A DNA stretch of 59,660 nucleotides from Anaerolineae bacterium (GTDB taxonomy: Bacteria > Chloroflexota > Anaerolineae > Promineifilales > Promineifilaceae): positions 1 through 59,660 of the forward strand of contig JAHBVI010000034.1 in assembly GCA_019637635.1 (NCBI GenBank). Reading direction: 5' to 3'. Below are positions 1-8,182 of the stretch, one piece after another. Both the position numbers and the translations under genes were made by a program. A model generated the notes under the pieces. The model was given only the letters and a program-made list of their open reading frames with translations, searched no databases and was not told where the DNA came from. Positions within the stretch are counted from its first letter, which is position 1; the number at the start of each line of letters is the position of its first letter.

Positions 1-1838
1 AGCAGTTTATCTGGCACGGCGTTAGTAAAGGCTTCATAACCCACCACGCGCACTACATGAATTTCATCTCGCTCCAACAGGGTGATGTTGGCCGTGTCAT
101 AAGGCACCACCCGTTGAATTTGGGTCAAGGTTACATCTAACAGGCTATCGTAGTCCAGGGTAGCCGTGAGCGCCGTGCCGATGTCGTGTAACGTTTCGGC
201 CAGTTCGCGCTGTTCGCGCTCGGCCCGTAACAAACGCATTCTGGCAATGGCCAGGGCAATCTGGCTGGCAGCCTGTTCAGCCAGGTCAATATCGGTAGGC
301 TGAATGCGGTACGACTGACTAAATACAATCAACACAGCGCCTAATTTTTGTCCCCCGGCAATGAGCGGCACGGCCAACATGGAGTGGCCGGAAAAACCAG
401 GTAACTGATAGAAATGGCTAAAGGGAGAGTTCTCCAAATCTTCTACTACCAGACAGTGACCTGACTCTAAAACAGTTTCAGTGGCCGTGGGCTTGTCGGC
501 CATGATGGGGACAGCGGGGTAAATCTGGCGCATGGGGCCATAGGCCGCGCCGGGGAGTACCATCTTTTGGTCGGCATCCCGGAGGGTAATATAACAGCCT
601 TTGGCCAGAAACAAATCCCCCATCCGGTCGGCGAAGCGTTGCAGCATGGTATCCATATCCAGGTTGCCGGCGCCAGTTTGGGTGATTTCATTGAGCAAGG
701 CCGTGCGATAAGCAAATTGCTCCAGGGATTGGTTGGCGGCCTCAAGTTGGTTTTGGGATTCATGCACGGCCGTCTGGTCTTCCACCGTACACAAAATGCC
801 CACCGGCTGTCCCTCGGCATAAAAACCAGAAAATTGCAGCACCAGCCAGGTTGTAGGGTTGGTGCGCGTGGGGTTGGCAAAAATAACGCCCAGGCTGCGA
901 TTTTGGGTGATGGGCAGGGTCGTTTCCTGGATAAAAGCACGCACACCGTCTTGATTGACGGCCGTCTCCGCCAATTGCCCCAGGAGGGAAACTAAAGAGT
1001 AGTCAGATTCTTTGCCGGTGAGCGATAACAAGCGGCACGCCGTATGGTTCCATTCCAGCAGTTGTCCCTGGACGTCAAACACCAATATGCCAAACACGGC
1101 CGTGTCCAATGCCTGCCGTTCACCAATTTGCGTGGGGGACAACACCTGATAGCGCACAATCACCCAGGCCACCACAATTGCCACCGATAATGAGCCTACC
1201 AGCCCCAGCAGCAACGGCGCCAGCCATAAGACGACGCCATTCGCCAGAACGACCAACAACAGCAGCAGCAGCAGCCCCTTTGGTTTGTATTTTTTAATGG
1301 GCACAGCACCCGCTAGCACCGCCGCCAACAGCAGCAGGGGCGCCAGCACGTGTGCGGATCGCACCGCCAGGAAATAAAATAAAGGGCCGACCCGCCCCAC
1401 CAAATAATCGGCTAATGGCAGATAACCCGGCGCATAATCCTGCTCCTCAAACCGGTAAACCAGGTCAGCGGGAGTGAAAATGTCTGCCACCAGCAGCAGC
1501 GTCATGGCCGCGCCAACCAGCACCACCAGCCAGGTAAACGGCCGTCGGTAACGAAAAGTGGGCGCAAACAACCCCAGCAGCACCAGCGCCAACATCAGCA
1601 CTGCCCAAAGCACGGCCGTCGCATGAACCCAGACGCCCGCCGCCGCCACGGCAAAGGTAGGCGCCGTCACCGACAGCACAATGCCGCCGGCGCTGACCAC
1701 CAGCGCCAACAAATAGAGCGCCAGGACGCGATTGATGGTCTGCTGTGGCGCTGCCAGAAAAACAACCGCCAGCAAAGCCATTTCCACGCCAATGACCAGG
1801 ACGGCCAGGTATAAAATCAAATAATCAATCAATGCCAT
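1..1838 (-). CDS. Membrane sensor protein with 7TM, PAS and two GAF domains (C-terminus outside window)
   Basis: Reading the minus strand from ATG at 1838 gives an open frame of at least 612 codons running off the window. The first ~220 residues are very hydrophobic and resemble the seven-helix sensor module (HisKA_7TM type) found at the front of many kinases. A PAS-like stretch follows (about 245-360), then a GAF domain (about 385-530, with the segment GHSMLAVPLIAGGQKLGAVL) and the start of a second GAF (from about 545, with VVPYDTANITLLE). This order is known from Chloroflexota and cyanobacterial hybrid histidine kinases and GGDEF proteins. The output domain lies outside the window, so kinase versus cyclase cannot be decided. 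The start is the first ATG before the first membrane segment (MALIDYLILYLAVLVIG). No neighbour in the window is an obvious partner. Confidence 0.8.
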   Translation of the reverse strand, partial: MALIDYLILYLAVLVIGVEMALLAVVFLAAPQQTINRVLALYLLALVVSAGGIVLSVTAPTFAVAAAGVWVHATAVLWAVLMLALVLLGLFAPTFRYRRPFTWLVVLVGAAMTLLLVADIFTPADLVYRFEEQDYAPGYLPLADYLVGRVGPLFYFLAVRSAHVLAPLLLLAAVLAGAVPIKKYKPKGLLLLLLLVVLANGVVLWLAPLLLGLVGSLSVAIVVAWVIVRYQVLSPTQIGERQALDTAVFGILVFDVQGQLLEWNHTACRLLSLTGKESDYSLVSLLGQLAETAVNQDGVRAFIQETTLPITQNRSLGVIFANPTRTNPTTWLVLQFSGFYAEGQPVGILCTVEDQTAVHESQNQLEAANQSLEQFAYRTALLNEITQTGAGNLDMDTMLQRFADRMGDLFLAKGCYITLRDADQKMVLPGAAYGPMRQIYPAVPIMADKPTATETVLESGHCLVVEDLENSPFSHFYQLPGFSGHSMLAVPLIAGGQKLGAVLIVFSQSYRIQPTDIDLAEQAASQIALAIARMRLLRAEREQRELAETLHDIGTALTATLDYDSLLDVTLTQIQRVVPYDTANITLLERDEIHVVRVVGYEAFTNAVPDKL

Positions 1839-1934
1839 ATCAGTCAGAACCTTAGCCGGTTAAACAGCGGTTGTCTATGCGGAAATGGTTTCACGGGCAC
1901 AAAGTATACATGGTAGTCTGGCTGTGGGTAAACA

Positions 1935-1965
1935 AAAAGGCACGGCCGTAACGGCCGTGCCTTTT
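1935..1965 (-). terminator. Hairpin terminator made of two ACGGCCGT octamers
   Basis: Perfect 15-bp arms (1935-1949 and 1951-1965) are separated by one base. Each arm contains one ACGGCCGT. The A-run at 1934-1938 becomes a U-run on the minus strand, so this fits a Rho-independent terminator for the beta-helix gene ending at 2006. Confidence 0.75.
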
Positions 1966-2005
1966 CAACCTGGCGTGACGATAGCGCACTATAGCGCGAT
2001 TTGGA

Positions 2006-2893
2006 TTATTGGCGAATCTCGTTATACATCAAGTTGTTCTCGTAATTACTCAAGGCCAATGCGCCCGCGGCATTGCCGTACATCACAGTGTTGCAGACTG
2101 TATTACCGCCGAAGTTGCCCAAATTGACGGCCGTACCCCCATTCAAACGAATGACGTTTTTTTCGGCTTCACTGGCCTGCCCCTGGGCATTCCGGCCAAT
2201 TTCCACCTGGCGCGCCTGCACCACTATCCCATCACCTTTATGACATTCAATCAGGTTGCCTACAACCCAGGCTAAGGCGCTGTCCGCTACTTCACTGCTG
2301 CTTTGAATGTAAATGCCTGCCATAGCCCGCTCATTCTGCCCACAATTCCCCTCTGGGGCGTCGTCATCGCCAATGATGTTGCGCGTAATGGTCACTTGCT
2401 GTGACGGGCCGTTGATCAGCACATTTGGATAGCCGGCGCCCGCGCCATAGATGCGCAATCCTTCCAGCCGTACCTGTGACGCGGCAATGTGAAACACGGC
2501 CGTTGCCAGGTAATTCCCATTCACGCGAACCTCCTGGCCTGGCGCAGCCACCACACTGACGCCGGGCTGGGTAATGGGGGGCAACGGCCGTGACAATGTA
2601 ATGGCGTAGTGATCGGCAAACGTGATCACAACCGGTTTCCCGGCAGCATTTGCTTTGACCAACACGCTATGCAGCGAACAATCACCAGGCTGGTCGGTGC
2701 AGGCAAGCATTTCCGCCGGATCATCCGCCCGGTCCACCACCGGCACAAAGACCGGCTCCGGAGCATTTTGGTTGGTCACAATCGCCGGCGACACACCACC
2801 AACTCCTACCCCCGCCGTCACTTCGGCTTCAGAGGCAATAGCAAAGAACCCAACCACCAACAGGAACAAAATAAGAATGATTGAACCACGCAT
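2006..2893 (-). CDS. Secreted right-handed parallel beta-helix protein
   Basis: A 295-residue protein. The ATG at 2893 is preferred over one 24 bases upstream because it leads directly into a signal peptide or anchor (MRGSIILILFLLVVGFFAIA). The mature part has the repetitive pattern of a parallel beta-helix, with runs of short strands ending in Asn or Gly (VRLEGLRIYGAGAGYPNVLI, VTITRNIIGDD, NVIRLNGGTAVNLGNFGGN). This resembles pectate-lyase-like/NosD repeats. Six cysteines (ACTDQPGDC, NCGQ, IECHKGD, VCNTV) suggest disulfides outside the cell. No catalytic residues of a specific lyase family can be named, so the role (glycan binding, cleavage or surface structure) is open. It appears monocistronic and is followed by the hairpin at 1935-1965. 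Confidence 0.75.
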   Translation of the reverse strand: MRGSIILILFLLVVGFFAIASEAEVTAGVGVGGVSPAIVTNQNAPEPVFVPVVDRADDPAEMLACTDQPGDCSLHSVLVKANAAGKPVVITFADHYAITLSRPLPPITQPGVSVVAAPGQEVRVNGNYLATAVFHIAASQVRLEGLRIYGAGAGYPNVLINGPSQQVTITRNIIGDDDAPEGNCGQNERAMAGIYIQSSSEVADSALAWVVGNLIECHKGDGIVVQARQVEIGRNAQGQASEAEKNVIRLNGGTAVNLGNFGGNTVCNTVMYGNAAGALALSNYENNLMYNEIRQ

Positions 2894-3253
2894 GATACAC
2901 CTGCAATACCTGGCCAACCTTTTGGTCAGATTCCATGTGGTTTCGGTGCTGTCTACTATGGGGAAACTTGTCTGGCTATGTGGTAATCATGAAGATATAG
3001 AAAGTATAAGGGACACGGCCGTCTCCCCTTGTGGTGTGCTTTACAACGCCGCAGTAAACCTGCGCCGGTCTCTATCTCACCCCCCTGTCCAATGGCCTTA
3101 AAACCAGTATAATGGGCAGGCGATGTACACCGGCAACCTCAAGAGACTTGACAGGTTTTTGACTTGTGAAGTTTCCAATTGAACTGGTAAAAACCTGTCA
3201 GGTCTGGACAATTACACCCATTCATAAACCTTTTTTGGAGCAGAACAATTATT
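2894..3253. other. Intergenic region between divergent genes
   Basis: No gene is supported here. It holds one ACGGCCGT (near 3016), a plausible plus-strand -10 box TATAAT at 3108-3113 with only a weak -35, and the 60-bp palindromic element at 3145-3204. The minus-strand promoter of the beta-helix gene must also lie here but I could not assign it. Confidence 0.5.
3145..3204. repeat. 60-bp palindromic element, copy A
   Basis: 16-base arms (3145-3160 and 3189-3204, core GACAGGTTTTT / AAAAACCTGTC) flank an interior that is itself conserved. The reverse complement matches the element at 9701-9761 along most of its length, interior included, so the two are inverted copies of one dispersed element. 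It sits about 50 bases upstream of the ATPase gene. Confidence 0.8.
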
Positions 3254-3943
3254 ATGCCATTGGCCATTAACGTGGAAAACCTGGAACGGACTTTCGGCAG
3301 CGGCGAAAACAGTGTCCGCGCTTTACGGGGGGTGGATTTGCAGATTGACGCCGGGCAGTTTGTGGCCTTGAAGGGGCGCTCCGGCAGCGGGAAGACCACC
3401 CTGCTCAACTGCCTGGGCGGGTTGGATGAACCCACGGCGGGTACGATTGAGATTTACGGCCGTGCCTTGCAAGGACTCTCCGACAAAGAACGCACCATCT
3501 GGCGGCGCGCCGAAGTCGGTTTCATCTTCCAATCCTTTGGCCTCATCCCCACCCTCTCCGCTTTTGAAAATGTGGAACTGATGCTGCGCATTGCCAAAGC
3601 GCCGCGCAAAGAACGGGCCGAACGCGCCCAATACTGCCTGGATCTGGTGGGCTTGAGCAAATGGGCCGGGCACCGGCCGTATGAAATGTCCGGCGGGCAG
3701 CAGCAGCGCGTGGCCATCGCCCGCGCCATTGCCAACCGCCCCCGCCTCATCCTGGCCGACGAACCCACCGGCGAACTGGACAGCGAAACGGCCCAGGATG
3801 TGCTCACCCTCTTCCGCCAGATTGTGCATGAAGAGGAAATGACCATGCTCATGGCTTCCCACGACAGTCTGGTGGATGAATACGTAGACCAGGTCTTGCA
3901 CCTGCAAGATGGCGTGATTAAAGAGGTGGTGTATAGTGCCTAA
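3254..3943 (+). CDS. ABC transporter ATP-binding protein, LolD/MacB/FtsE type
   Basis: A 229-residue stand-alone ABC ATPase of normal family length. Walker A is GRSGSGKTT (residues 41-49), the Q-loop follows at FIFQSFG (91-97), the signature is MSGGQQQRV (146-154), Walker B is LILADE (166-171), and the D-loop is GELD. The sequence type matches the MacB/LolD/FtsE group, which works with FtsX-like permeases in lipoprotein release, efflux or cell-division signalling. No FtsX-like permease follows; the next gene encodes an unrelated small membrane protein, so the partner is unknown. It starts at ATG 3254 in an A-rich context without a strong Shine-Dalgarno. The palindromic element at 3145-3204 lies in its 5' region. 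Confidence 0.9.
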   Translation: MPLAINVENLERTFGSGENSVRALRGVDLQIDAGQFVALKGRSGSGKTTLLNCLGGLDEPTAGTIEIYGRALQGLSDKERTIWRRAEVGFIFQSFGLIPTLSAFENVELMLRIAKAPRKERAERAQYCLDLVGLSKWAGHRPYEMSGGQQQRVAIARAIANRPRLILADEPTGELDSETAQDVLTLFRQIVHEEEMTMLMASHDSLVDEYVDQVLHLQDGVIKEVVYSA

Positions 3944-3985
3944 TGTGTATTCAAGAAACAATTGTTAACAGATGGGAGTTGTTAA

Positions 3986-4483
3986 ATGGAGAATGGAGTG
4001 GTTTTTCTTAGCTGGCTAATGGCAGGGTTGTTAATCATTTTTTTGCCTGCGACTCTTTTAAGGGGACAAAAATGGGTTTCAGGTTTTGAATTTGAGCAAG
4101 AACACCCTCAAATGGAGCGGGTTGTCAGCGGCTATACGCTCGTACTCATCATCTGGACGCCCCTGTCAGCAGTTTTCACGGCACGCATTTTTCAAACATA
4201 TATGGCCGACATATTTTTCCTTTTTGTAATTTTTGTTCCGCTAATTGGAATAGGCCTTATAAAAAGTGTTATTGAGATCGTATTTGGCATTAGCTCTCAC
4301 CTTGGGTTGCGACTGCGAAAAGACCCCTTAATTCGTGTCCCTCACATCCACACCAGCTTGAGCAGTATAGAACTCTTCGAAAATCGCTTCACCATAAATC
4401 AAGAACGCATAAGGCCCGTAGGCATTATCAGGTTGCTTTTTAACACTGGTTTAATAGCAAGCATGATCTATTTTTGGCTATAG
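3986..4483 (+). CDS. Hypothetical membrane protein
   Basis: A 165-residue protein I do not recognise. Hydrophobic segments lie at about 5-25, 48-65, 74-103 and 148-164, so four membrane spans are likely, with a charged region between the third and fourth (RLRKDPLIRVPHIHTS). It begins 42 bases after the ATPase gene and could be co-transcribed with it, but it shows no FtsX or MacB permease features. Codon usage is more AT-rich than in the neighbours, which may hint at a different history. Confidence 0.6.
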   Translation: MENGVVFLSWLMAGLLIIFLPATLLRGQKWVSGFEFEQEHPQMERVVSGYTLVLIIWTPLSAVFTARIFQTYMADIFFLFVIFVPLIGIGLIKSVIEIVFGISSHLGLRLRKDPLIRVPHIHTSLSSIELFENRFTINQERIRPVGIIRLLFNTGLIASMIYFWL

Positions 4484-4514
4484 GCAAAGAACTTTCACCA
4501 CAAGGACATACTTT

Positions 4515-6977
4515 ATGGAGAAAATATCCCTCAACGGCCGTTGGCAACTCCACAAAACAAACGAAACTGACACTATCCCGGCGACCGTGCCCGGCTGTGT
4601 ACATACCGATTTGCTGGCGGCGGGGCAGATTCCTGACCCCTATTTTCGGGACAATGAACTGGTGGTGCAGTGGGTGAGCGAAACGGATTGGACGTATCGG
4701 CGCACCTTTACCGTGACTGCCGATTTTCTGGCACACGACCACATTTTGCTGCACTGCGCCGGGCTGGATACGCTGGCGACGGTGACGGTGAACGGCTACA
4801 CCCTGGGGCAGACGGACAACCAGTTCCGCGCCTGGGAATTTGATATGAAGGCGGTTTTACGGCCGGGTGAAAATGAGATAGTGGTGGATTTTGCCGCGCC
4901 GCTGCCCTACGGCCGTGCCCGCAACCAGGAACGCTTCTTGCCGGAATGGGGTACCGACCGCTACAAAGCAGTCGGCGGCAACTGGCTGCGCAAATCTCAA
5001 TGTAACTTTGGCTGGGACTGGGGGCCAAAGCTGATCACCAGCGGCATCTGGCGGGACATTGAACTCATCGCCTATAACACCGCCCGCCTGACTGACATTC
5101 ACATTTTGCAAGACCATTCACAGCCAGGACAGGTGACATTGACGGTGGAAACGGCCGTAGAAAACGGTCAATGGTCAATGGTCAATGGTCAATGGTCAAT
5201 TGATGTTACATTTCAAGGTGAAGTAGTGGCCTCTGCCACTTGCGACTTGCCACTTGCCACCTGCCACCTCTCCATCCCCTCTCCCCGGCTTTGGTGGCCG
5301 AACGGGATGGGAGCACAGCCGTTGTATGCGGTGAAGGTGACGTTATGGGCCGACAATCTGGAACTGGACAGCATCAGCAAACGCATTGGCCTGCGCACCT
5401 TGAAGATGGATCGCCACACCGACCAATGGGGGGAATCGTTCCAATTTGTGGTCAACGGCGTACCCTTTTTTGCCAAAGGAGCCAACTGGATTCCGGCAGA
5501 TACCTTTGTCACCAGTATCACCCCGGAACATTATGCCCGGCTGCTGCAAGACACGGCCGTCGCCAACATGAACATGCTGCGCGTCTGGGGCGGCGGTATT
5601 TACGAAGCCGACATCTTCTATGACCTGTGTGACGAACTAGGCATCTGCCTCTGGCACGATTTCATGTTTGCCTGCGCCACCTACCCCACCTTTGACCAAG
5701 CCTGGCTGGAAACGACCCGCCACGAACTGGCCTACCAAATACGCCGCCTGCGCCACCACGCCAGCCTGGCCCTCTGGTGCGGCAACAATGAGATGGAACA
5801 AGGGCTGGTAGGGAGTGAGTGGACGTCTTATTGCATGAGTTGGGCCGATTACGGCCGTCTCTTTGACCAACTTCTGCCCGAACTCATCGCCGAACTGGAC
5901 CCGCAAACCGACTATTGGCCCAGCAGTCCACACACGCCGGTTGGCAACCGCACCAACTTCAACAATCCCAAAGCGGGCGACGCACACATCTGGGACGTGT
6001 GGCACGGCAAACAGCCGTTTGAGTTTTACCGCACCTGTGAACATCGCTTCAACAGCGAATTTGGCTTCCAATCTTTCCCGGAGCCGCGCATGGTGGCCCA
6101 ATATACCCTGCCCGAAGACCGCAACATCACCAGCTATGTGATGGAGCATCACCAGCGCAGCGGCATTGGCAACCAGACCATCATCCACTATATGCTGGAC
6201 TGGTTCCGTTTGCCCACCTCGTTCGAGAACACGCTCTGGCTGAGCCAGATAGTGCAGGCGATGGCTATGAAATACGCCGTCGAGCATTGGCGGCGCAGTA
6301 TGCCGCGGGGCATGGGTACGTTGTACTGGCAGCTCAATGACTGCTGGCCTGTTGCCAGTTGGTCGTCGCTGGATAGTCACGGCCGTTGGAAAGCCCTGCA
6401 CTATCTGGCCAAGAAGTTCTTCGCCCCGCTGCTGGTCTCCGGCCTGGAAGATGCGGAAACGGGTACGATGCAAATTCACATTACCAGCGACCGGTTAGAG
6501 ACGGTAGAAGGTGTGGTAAGCTGGCAGTTGATGACGGTGGCCGGGGAATTGTTGACGGAAGGGGGTACGGCCGTGACCATCCCCCCGAACCAAAATAACC
6601 TGGTCGAAGCGCTGAACCTGCAACATGCCCTGGCCGAACACGGCCCACGCCGCCTGCTGCTCTGGCTGGCCTTACAGGTAAACGGGCAAACTGTTTCCAC
6701 CAACCTGGTGCATTTTGCCCGGCCCAAACATCTGGAACTGCCCGATCCGCAGTTGGAAATGAAGGCAATGGACAACACTCATATTTCTCTCACCGCGCAT
6801 AAACCCGCCCTTTTTGTGTGGGTAGAATCGCTGGCGGCGGACGGCCGTTTCTCCGACAACTTCTTCCATCTACGCCCCGGCGAATCCGTGACCATGGCTG
6901 TGCAAACAGCCGATGGTTCCCCACTTAAACCAGAAAATCTGCGCGTTCAATCTCTTCTTGACACCTATCAATCGTAG
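4515..6977 (+). CDS. GH2 beta-mannosidase
   Basis: An 820-residue protein close to the usual length of bacterial GH2 beta-mannosidases, which release mannose from the non-reducing end of manno-oligosaccharides or N-glycan cores. It opens with the family's typical beta-sandwich (SLNGRWQL, ATVPGCVHTDLL, DNELVVQWV, DWTYRRTF). The acid/base Glu lies in WCGNNE (about 421-426) and the nucleophile Glu in NSEFGF (E515). There is no signal peptide, so the enzyme is probably cytoplasmic and acts on imported oligosaccharides. Residues about 218-252 hold two translated heptamer arrays (5166-5200 and 5234-5268) that look inserted, in a part of the enzyme away from the catalytic barrel. A perfect hairpin starts at the stop codon. 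Confidence 0.92.
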   Translation: MEKISLNGRWQLHKTNETDTIPATVPGCVHTDLLAAGQIPDPYFRDNELVVQWVSETDWTYRRTFTVTADFLAHDHILLHCAGLDTLATVTVNGYTLGQTDNQFRAWEFDMKAVLRPGENEIVVDFAAPLPYGRARNQERFLPEWGTDRYKAVGGNWLRKSQCNFGWDWGPKLITSGIWRDIELIAYNTARLTDIHILQDHSQPGQVTLTVETAVENGQWSMVNGQWSIDVTFQGEVVASATCDLPLATCHLSIPSPRLWWPNGMGAQPLYAVKVTLWADNLELDSISKRIGLRTLKMDRHTDQWGESFQFVVNGVPFFAKGANWIPADTFVTSITPEHYARLLQDTAVANMNMLRVWGGGIYEADIFYDLCDELGICLWHDFMFACATYPTFDQAWLETTRHELAYQIRRLRHHASLALWCGNNEMEQGLVGSEWTSYCMSWADYGRLFDQLLPELIAELDPQTDYWPSSPHTPVGNRTNFNNPKAGDAHIWDVWHGKQPFEFYRTCEHRFNSEFGFQSFPEPRMVAQYTLPEDRNITSYVMEHHQRSGIGNQTIIHYMLDWFRLPTSFENTLWLSQIVQAMAMKYAVEHWRRSMPRGMGTLYWQLNDCWPVASWSSLDSHGRWKALHYLAKKFFAPLLVSGLEDAETGTMQIHITSDRLETVEGVVSWQLMTVAGELLTEGGTAVTIPPNQNNLVEALNLQHALAEHGPRRLLLWLALQVNGQTVSTNLVHFARPKHLELPDPQLEMKAMDNTHISLTAHKPALFVWVESLAADGRFSDNFFHLRPGESVTMAVQTADGSPLKPENLRVQSLLDTYQS
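5166..5200. repeat. Five tandem copies of heptamer GGTCAAT inside the GH2 gene
   Basis: Five exact 7-base repeats read as NGQWSMVNGQWS in the GH2 frame. Same repeat period as the intergenic word arrays of this window, but lying in coding sequence. Confidence 0.9.
5234..5268. repeat. Five tandem heptamers (TGCCACT type) inside the GH2 gene
   Basis: Five near-exact 7-base units (TGCCACT, TGCGACT, TGCCACT, TGCCACC, TGCCACC), 33 bases after the first array. They encode a Cys-rich stretch (ATCDLPLATCHLS) unlike the rest of the enzyme. Confidence 0.85.
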
Positions 6978-7008
6978 ACATCCGATTTCTTTGAGAAATC
7001 GGATGTCT
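6976..7008. terminator. 33-bp perfect palindrome at the GH2 stop codon
   Basis: 15-base arms (6976-6990, 6994-7008) and a 3-base loop. The left arm begins inside the TAG stop. There is no strong U-run after it, so a stabilising or Rho-linked hairpin is as likely as an intrinsic terminator. Confidence 0.6.
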
Positions 7009-7136
7009 GCATCAGGCGAATCATAAATACAGCCGTTCCCCACGTATATTCCTACGATAAACCAACGAACCGCCGGAACAGCCGCCACCAGGGAAGAGGT
7101 GTGCTAAAATCCCGGACACCGAAGTGATGATATTAA

Positions 7137-7177
7137 AATTCATAATTCATAATTCATCCTTCATAATTCATAATTTC
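7137..7177. repeat. Heptamer array, ATTCATA family, upstream of moxR
   Basis: Tandem CATAATT words broken by CATCCTT. The stretch from about 7144 to the Shine-Dalgarno (AGGAG, 7181-7185) is nearly identical to that before the GH4 gene (19717-19755), so it behaves as a reusable 5' leader block. Confidence 0.85.
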
Positions 7178-7191
7178 TATAGGAGCAACAC

Positions 7192-8142
7192 ATGGCTGAA
7201 ATTGAAGTTGTCGCCAACCGAATCATTGAAAACGTCGAGCGCGTGATTGTGGGCAAACGCCGCGAAGTGCAGCTGACCGTGATGGGATTGTTGAGCCAGG
7301 GACACATTCTCATTGAAGATGTGCCCGGCGTGGGCAAAACCGTTCTGGCCAAATCCCTTTCCAAATCTGTTGGCTGCGCCTTTCAGCGCCTCCAGTTTAC
7401 GCCCGACATGCTGCCCAGCGATGTCACCGGCGTCTCCGTTTTTAACCAGCGTGACCGCGAATTTGAATTCCGCCCCGGCCCCATCCATGCCCAGATCGTC
7501 CTGGTAGACGAAATCAACCGCGCCACCCCCAAAACGCAGTCTGCCTTGTTGGAAGCGATGGAAGAAAAACAGGTAACGGTAGACGGCCACACCTACCGGC
7601 TTGGCCCCCCGTTTATGGTGTTAGCCACGCAAAACCCAATTGAATACGAAGGCACCTTCCCGCTGCCCGAAGCCCAACTGGACCGCTTCTTGCTGCGCAT
7701 CCACCTGGGCTATCCCGACCGGGCGCATGAAATAGAAATTTTAGACCGGCAGCAGCACACCCACCCGGTAGATGAATTAGACCAGGTGGTGTCGGTGGAC
7801 GAGTTGCTGGCAGTGCAAACGGCCGTGAAAGACATCTACATAGACACCCTCGTCAAAGAATACATCGTCGAAATTGTGCGCCAGACCCGCGAACACCCTG
7901 ACGTTTACCTGGGTTCCAGCTCACGCGGCGCATTAGCCATGTACCGGCTGGCGCAGGCGCGCGCGGCCATGCTCGGCCGTGACTACGTGCTGCCCGACGA
8001 CGTAAAAGCTCTTGCCGGCGCCGCCCTTGGCCACCGCATCATCGTCGGCCCTGCCGCCCGCATCAAAGATGTAGAGCCAGGCCAGATTGTGCAAGACATT
8101 TTGGACCGTATTCCCGTGCCCGGCGCGCAGGGAAAAGCATAA
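7192..8142 (+). CDS. MoxR-family AAA+ ATPase
   Basis: A 316-residue AAA+ ATPase of the usual MoxR length. Walker A is VPGVGKTV (44-51), Walker [10 protein letters not shown] (about 102-110), followed by the MoxR hallmark [15 protein letters not shown] and sensor 1 in LATQNP. MoxR proteins act as chaperone-like ATPases that mature or activate partner proteins, usually with a DUF58 protein carrying a VWA-like fold. Exactly such a gene follows 40 bases downstream, so the two form an operon. The start is fixed by AGGAG seven bases before the ATG. The stop TAA begins the AAAACGT heptamer array. Confidence 0.95.
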   Translation: MAEIEVVANRIIENVERVIVGKRREVQLTVMGLLSQGHILIEDVPGVGKTVLAKSLSKSVGCAFQRLQFTPDMLPSDVTGVSVFNQRDREFEFRPGPIHAQIVLVDEINRATPKTQSALLEAMEEKQVTVDGHTYRLGPPFMVLATQNPIEYEGTFPLPEAQLDRFLLRIHLGYPDRAHEIEILDRQQHTHPVDELDQVVSVDELLAVQTAVKDIYIDTLVKEYIVEIVRQTREHPDVYLGSSSRGALAMYRLAQARAAMLGRDYVLPDDVKALAGAALGHRIIVGPAARIKDVEPGQIVQDILDRIPVPGAQGKA

Positions 8143-8174
8143 AACGTAAAACGTAAAGCGATTACGTTTTACGT
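8141..8174. repeat. Heptamer array (AAAACGT) with inverted half
   Basis: Two AAAACGT words starting in the moxR stop codon, then a short loop and the reverse complement. It fills the whole gap between moxR and the DUF58 gene. Confidence 0.75.
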
Positions 8175-8182
8175 CGCACACT

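Noticed and set aside
567..995. Open frame on the plus strand opposite the sensor gene
   Set aside because: It is antisense to a clear PAS/GAF coding frame, has no family resemblance, and no initiation signal.
3323..3961. Long antisense frame to the ABC ATPase
   Set aside because: GC-rich genes here routinely give long shadow frames. The sense strand has every ABC motif.
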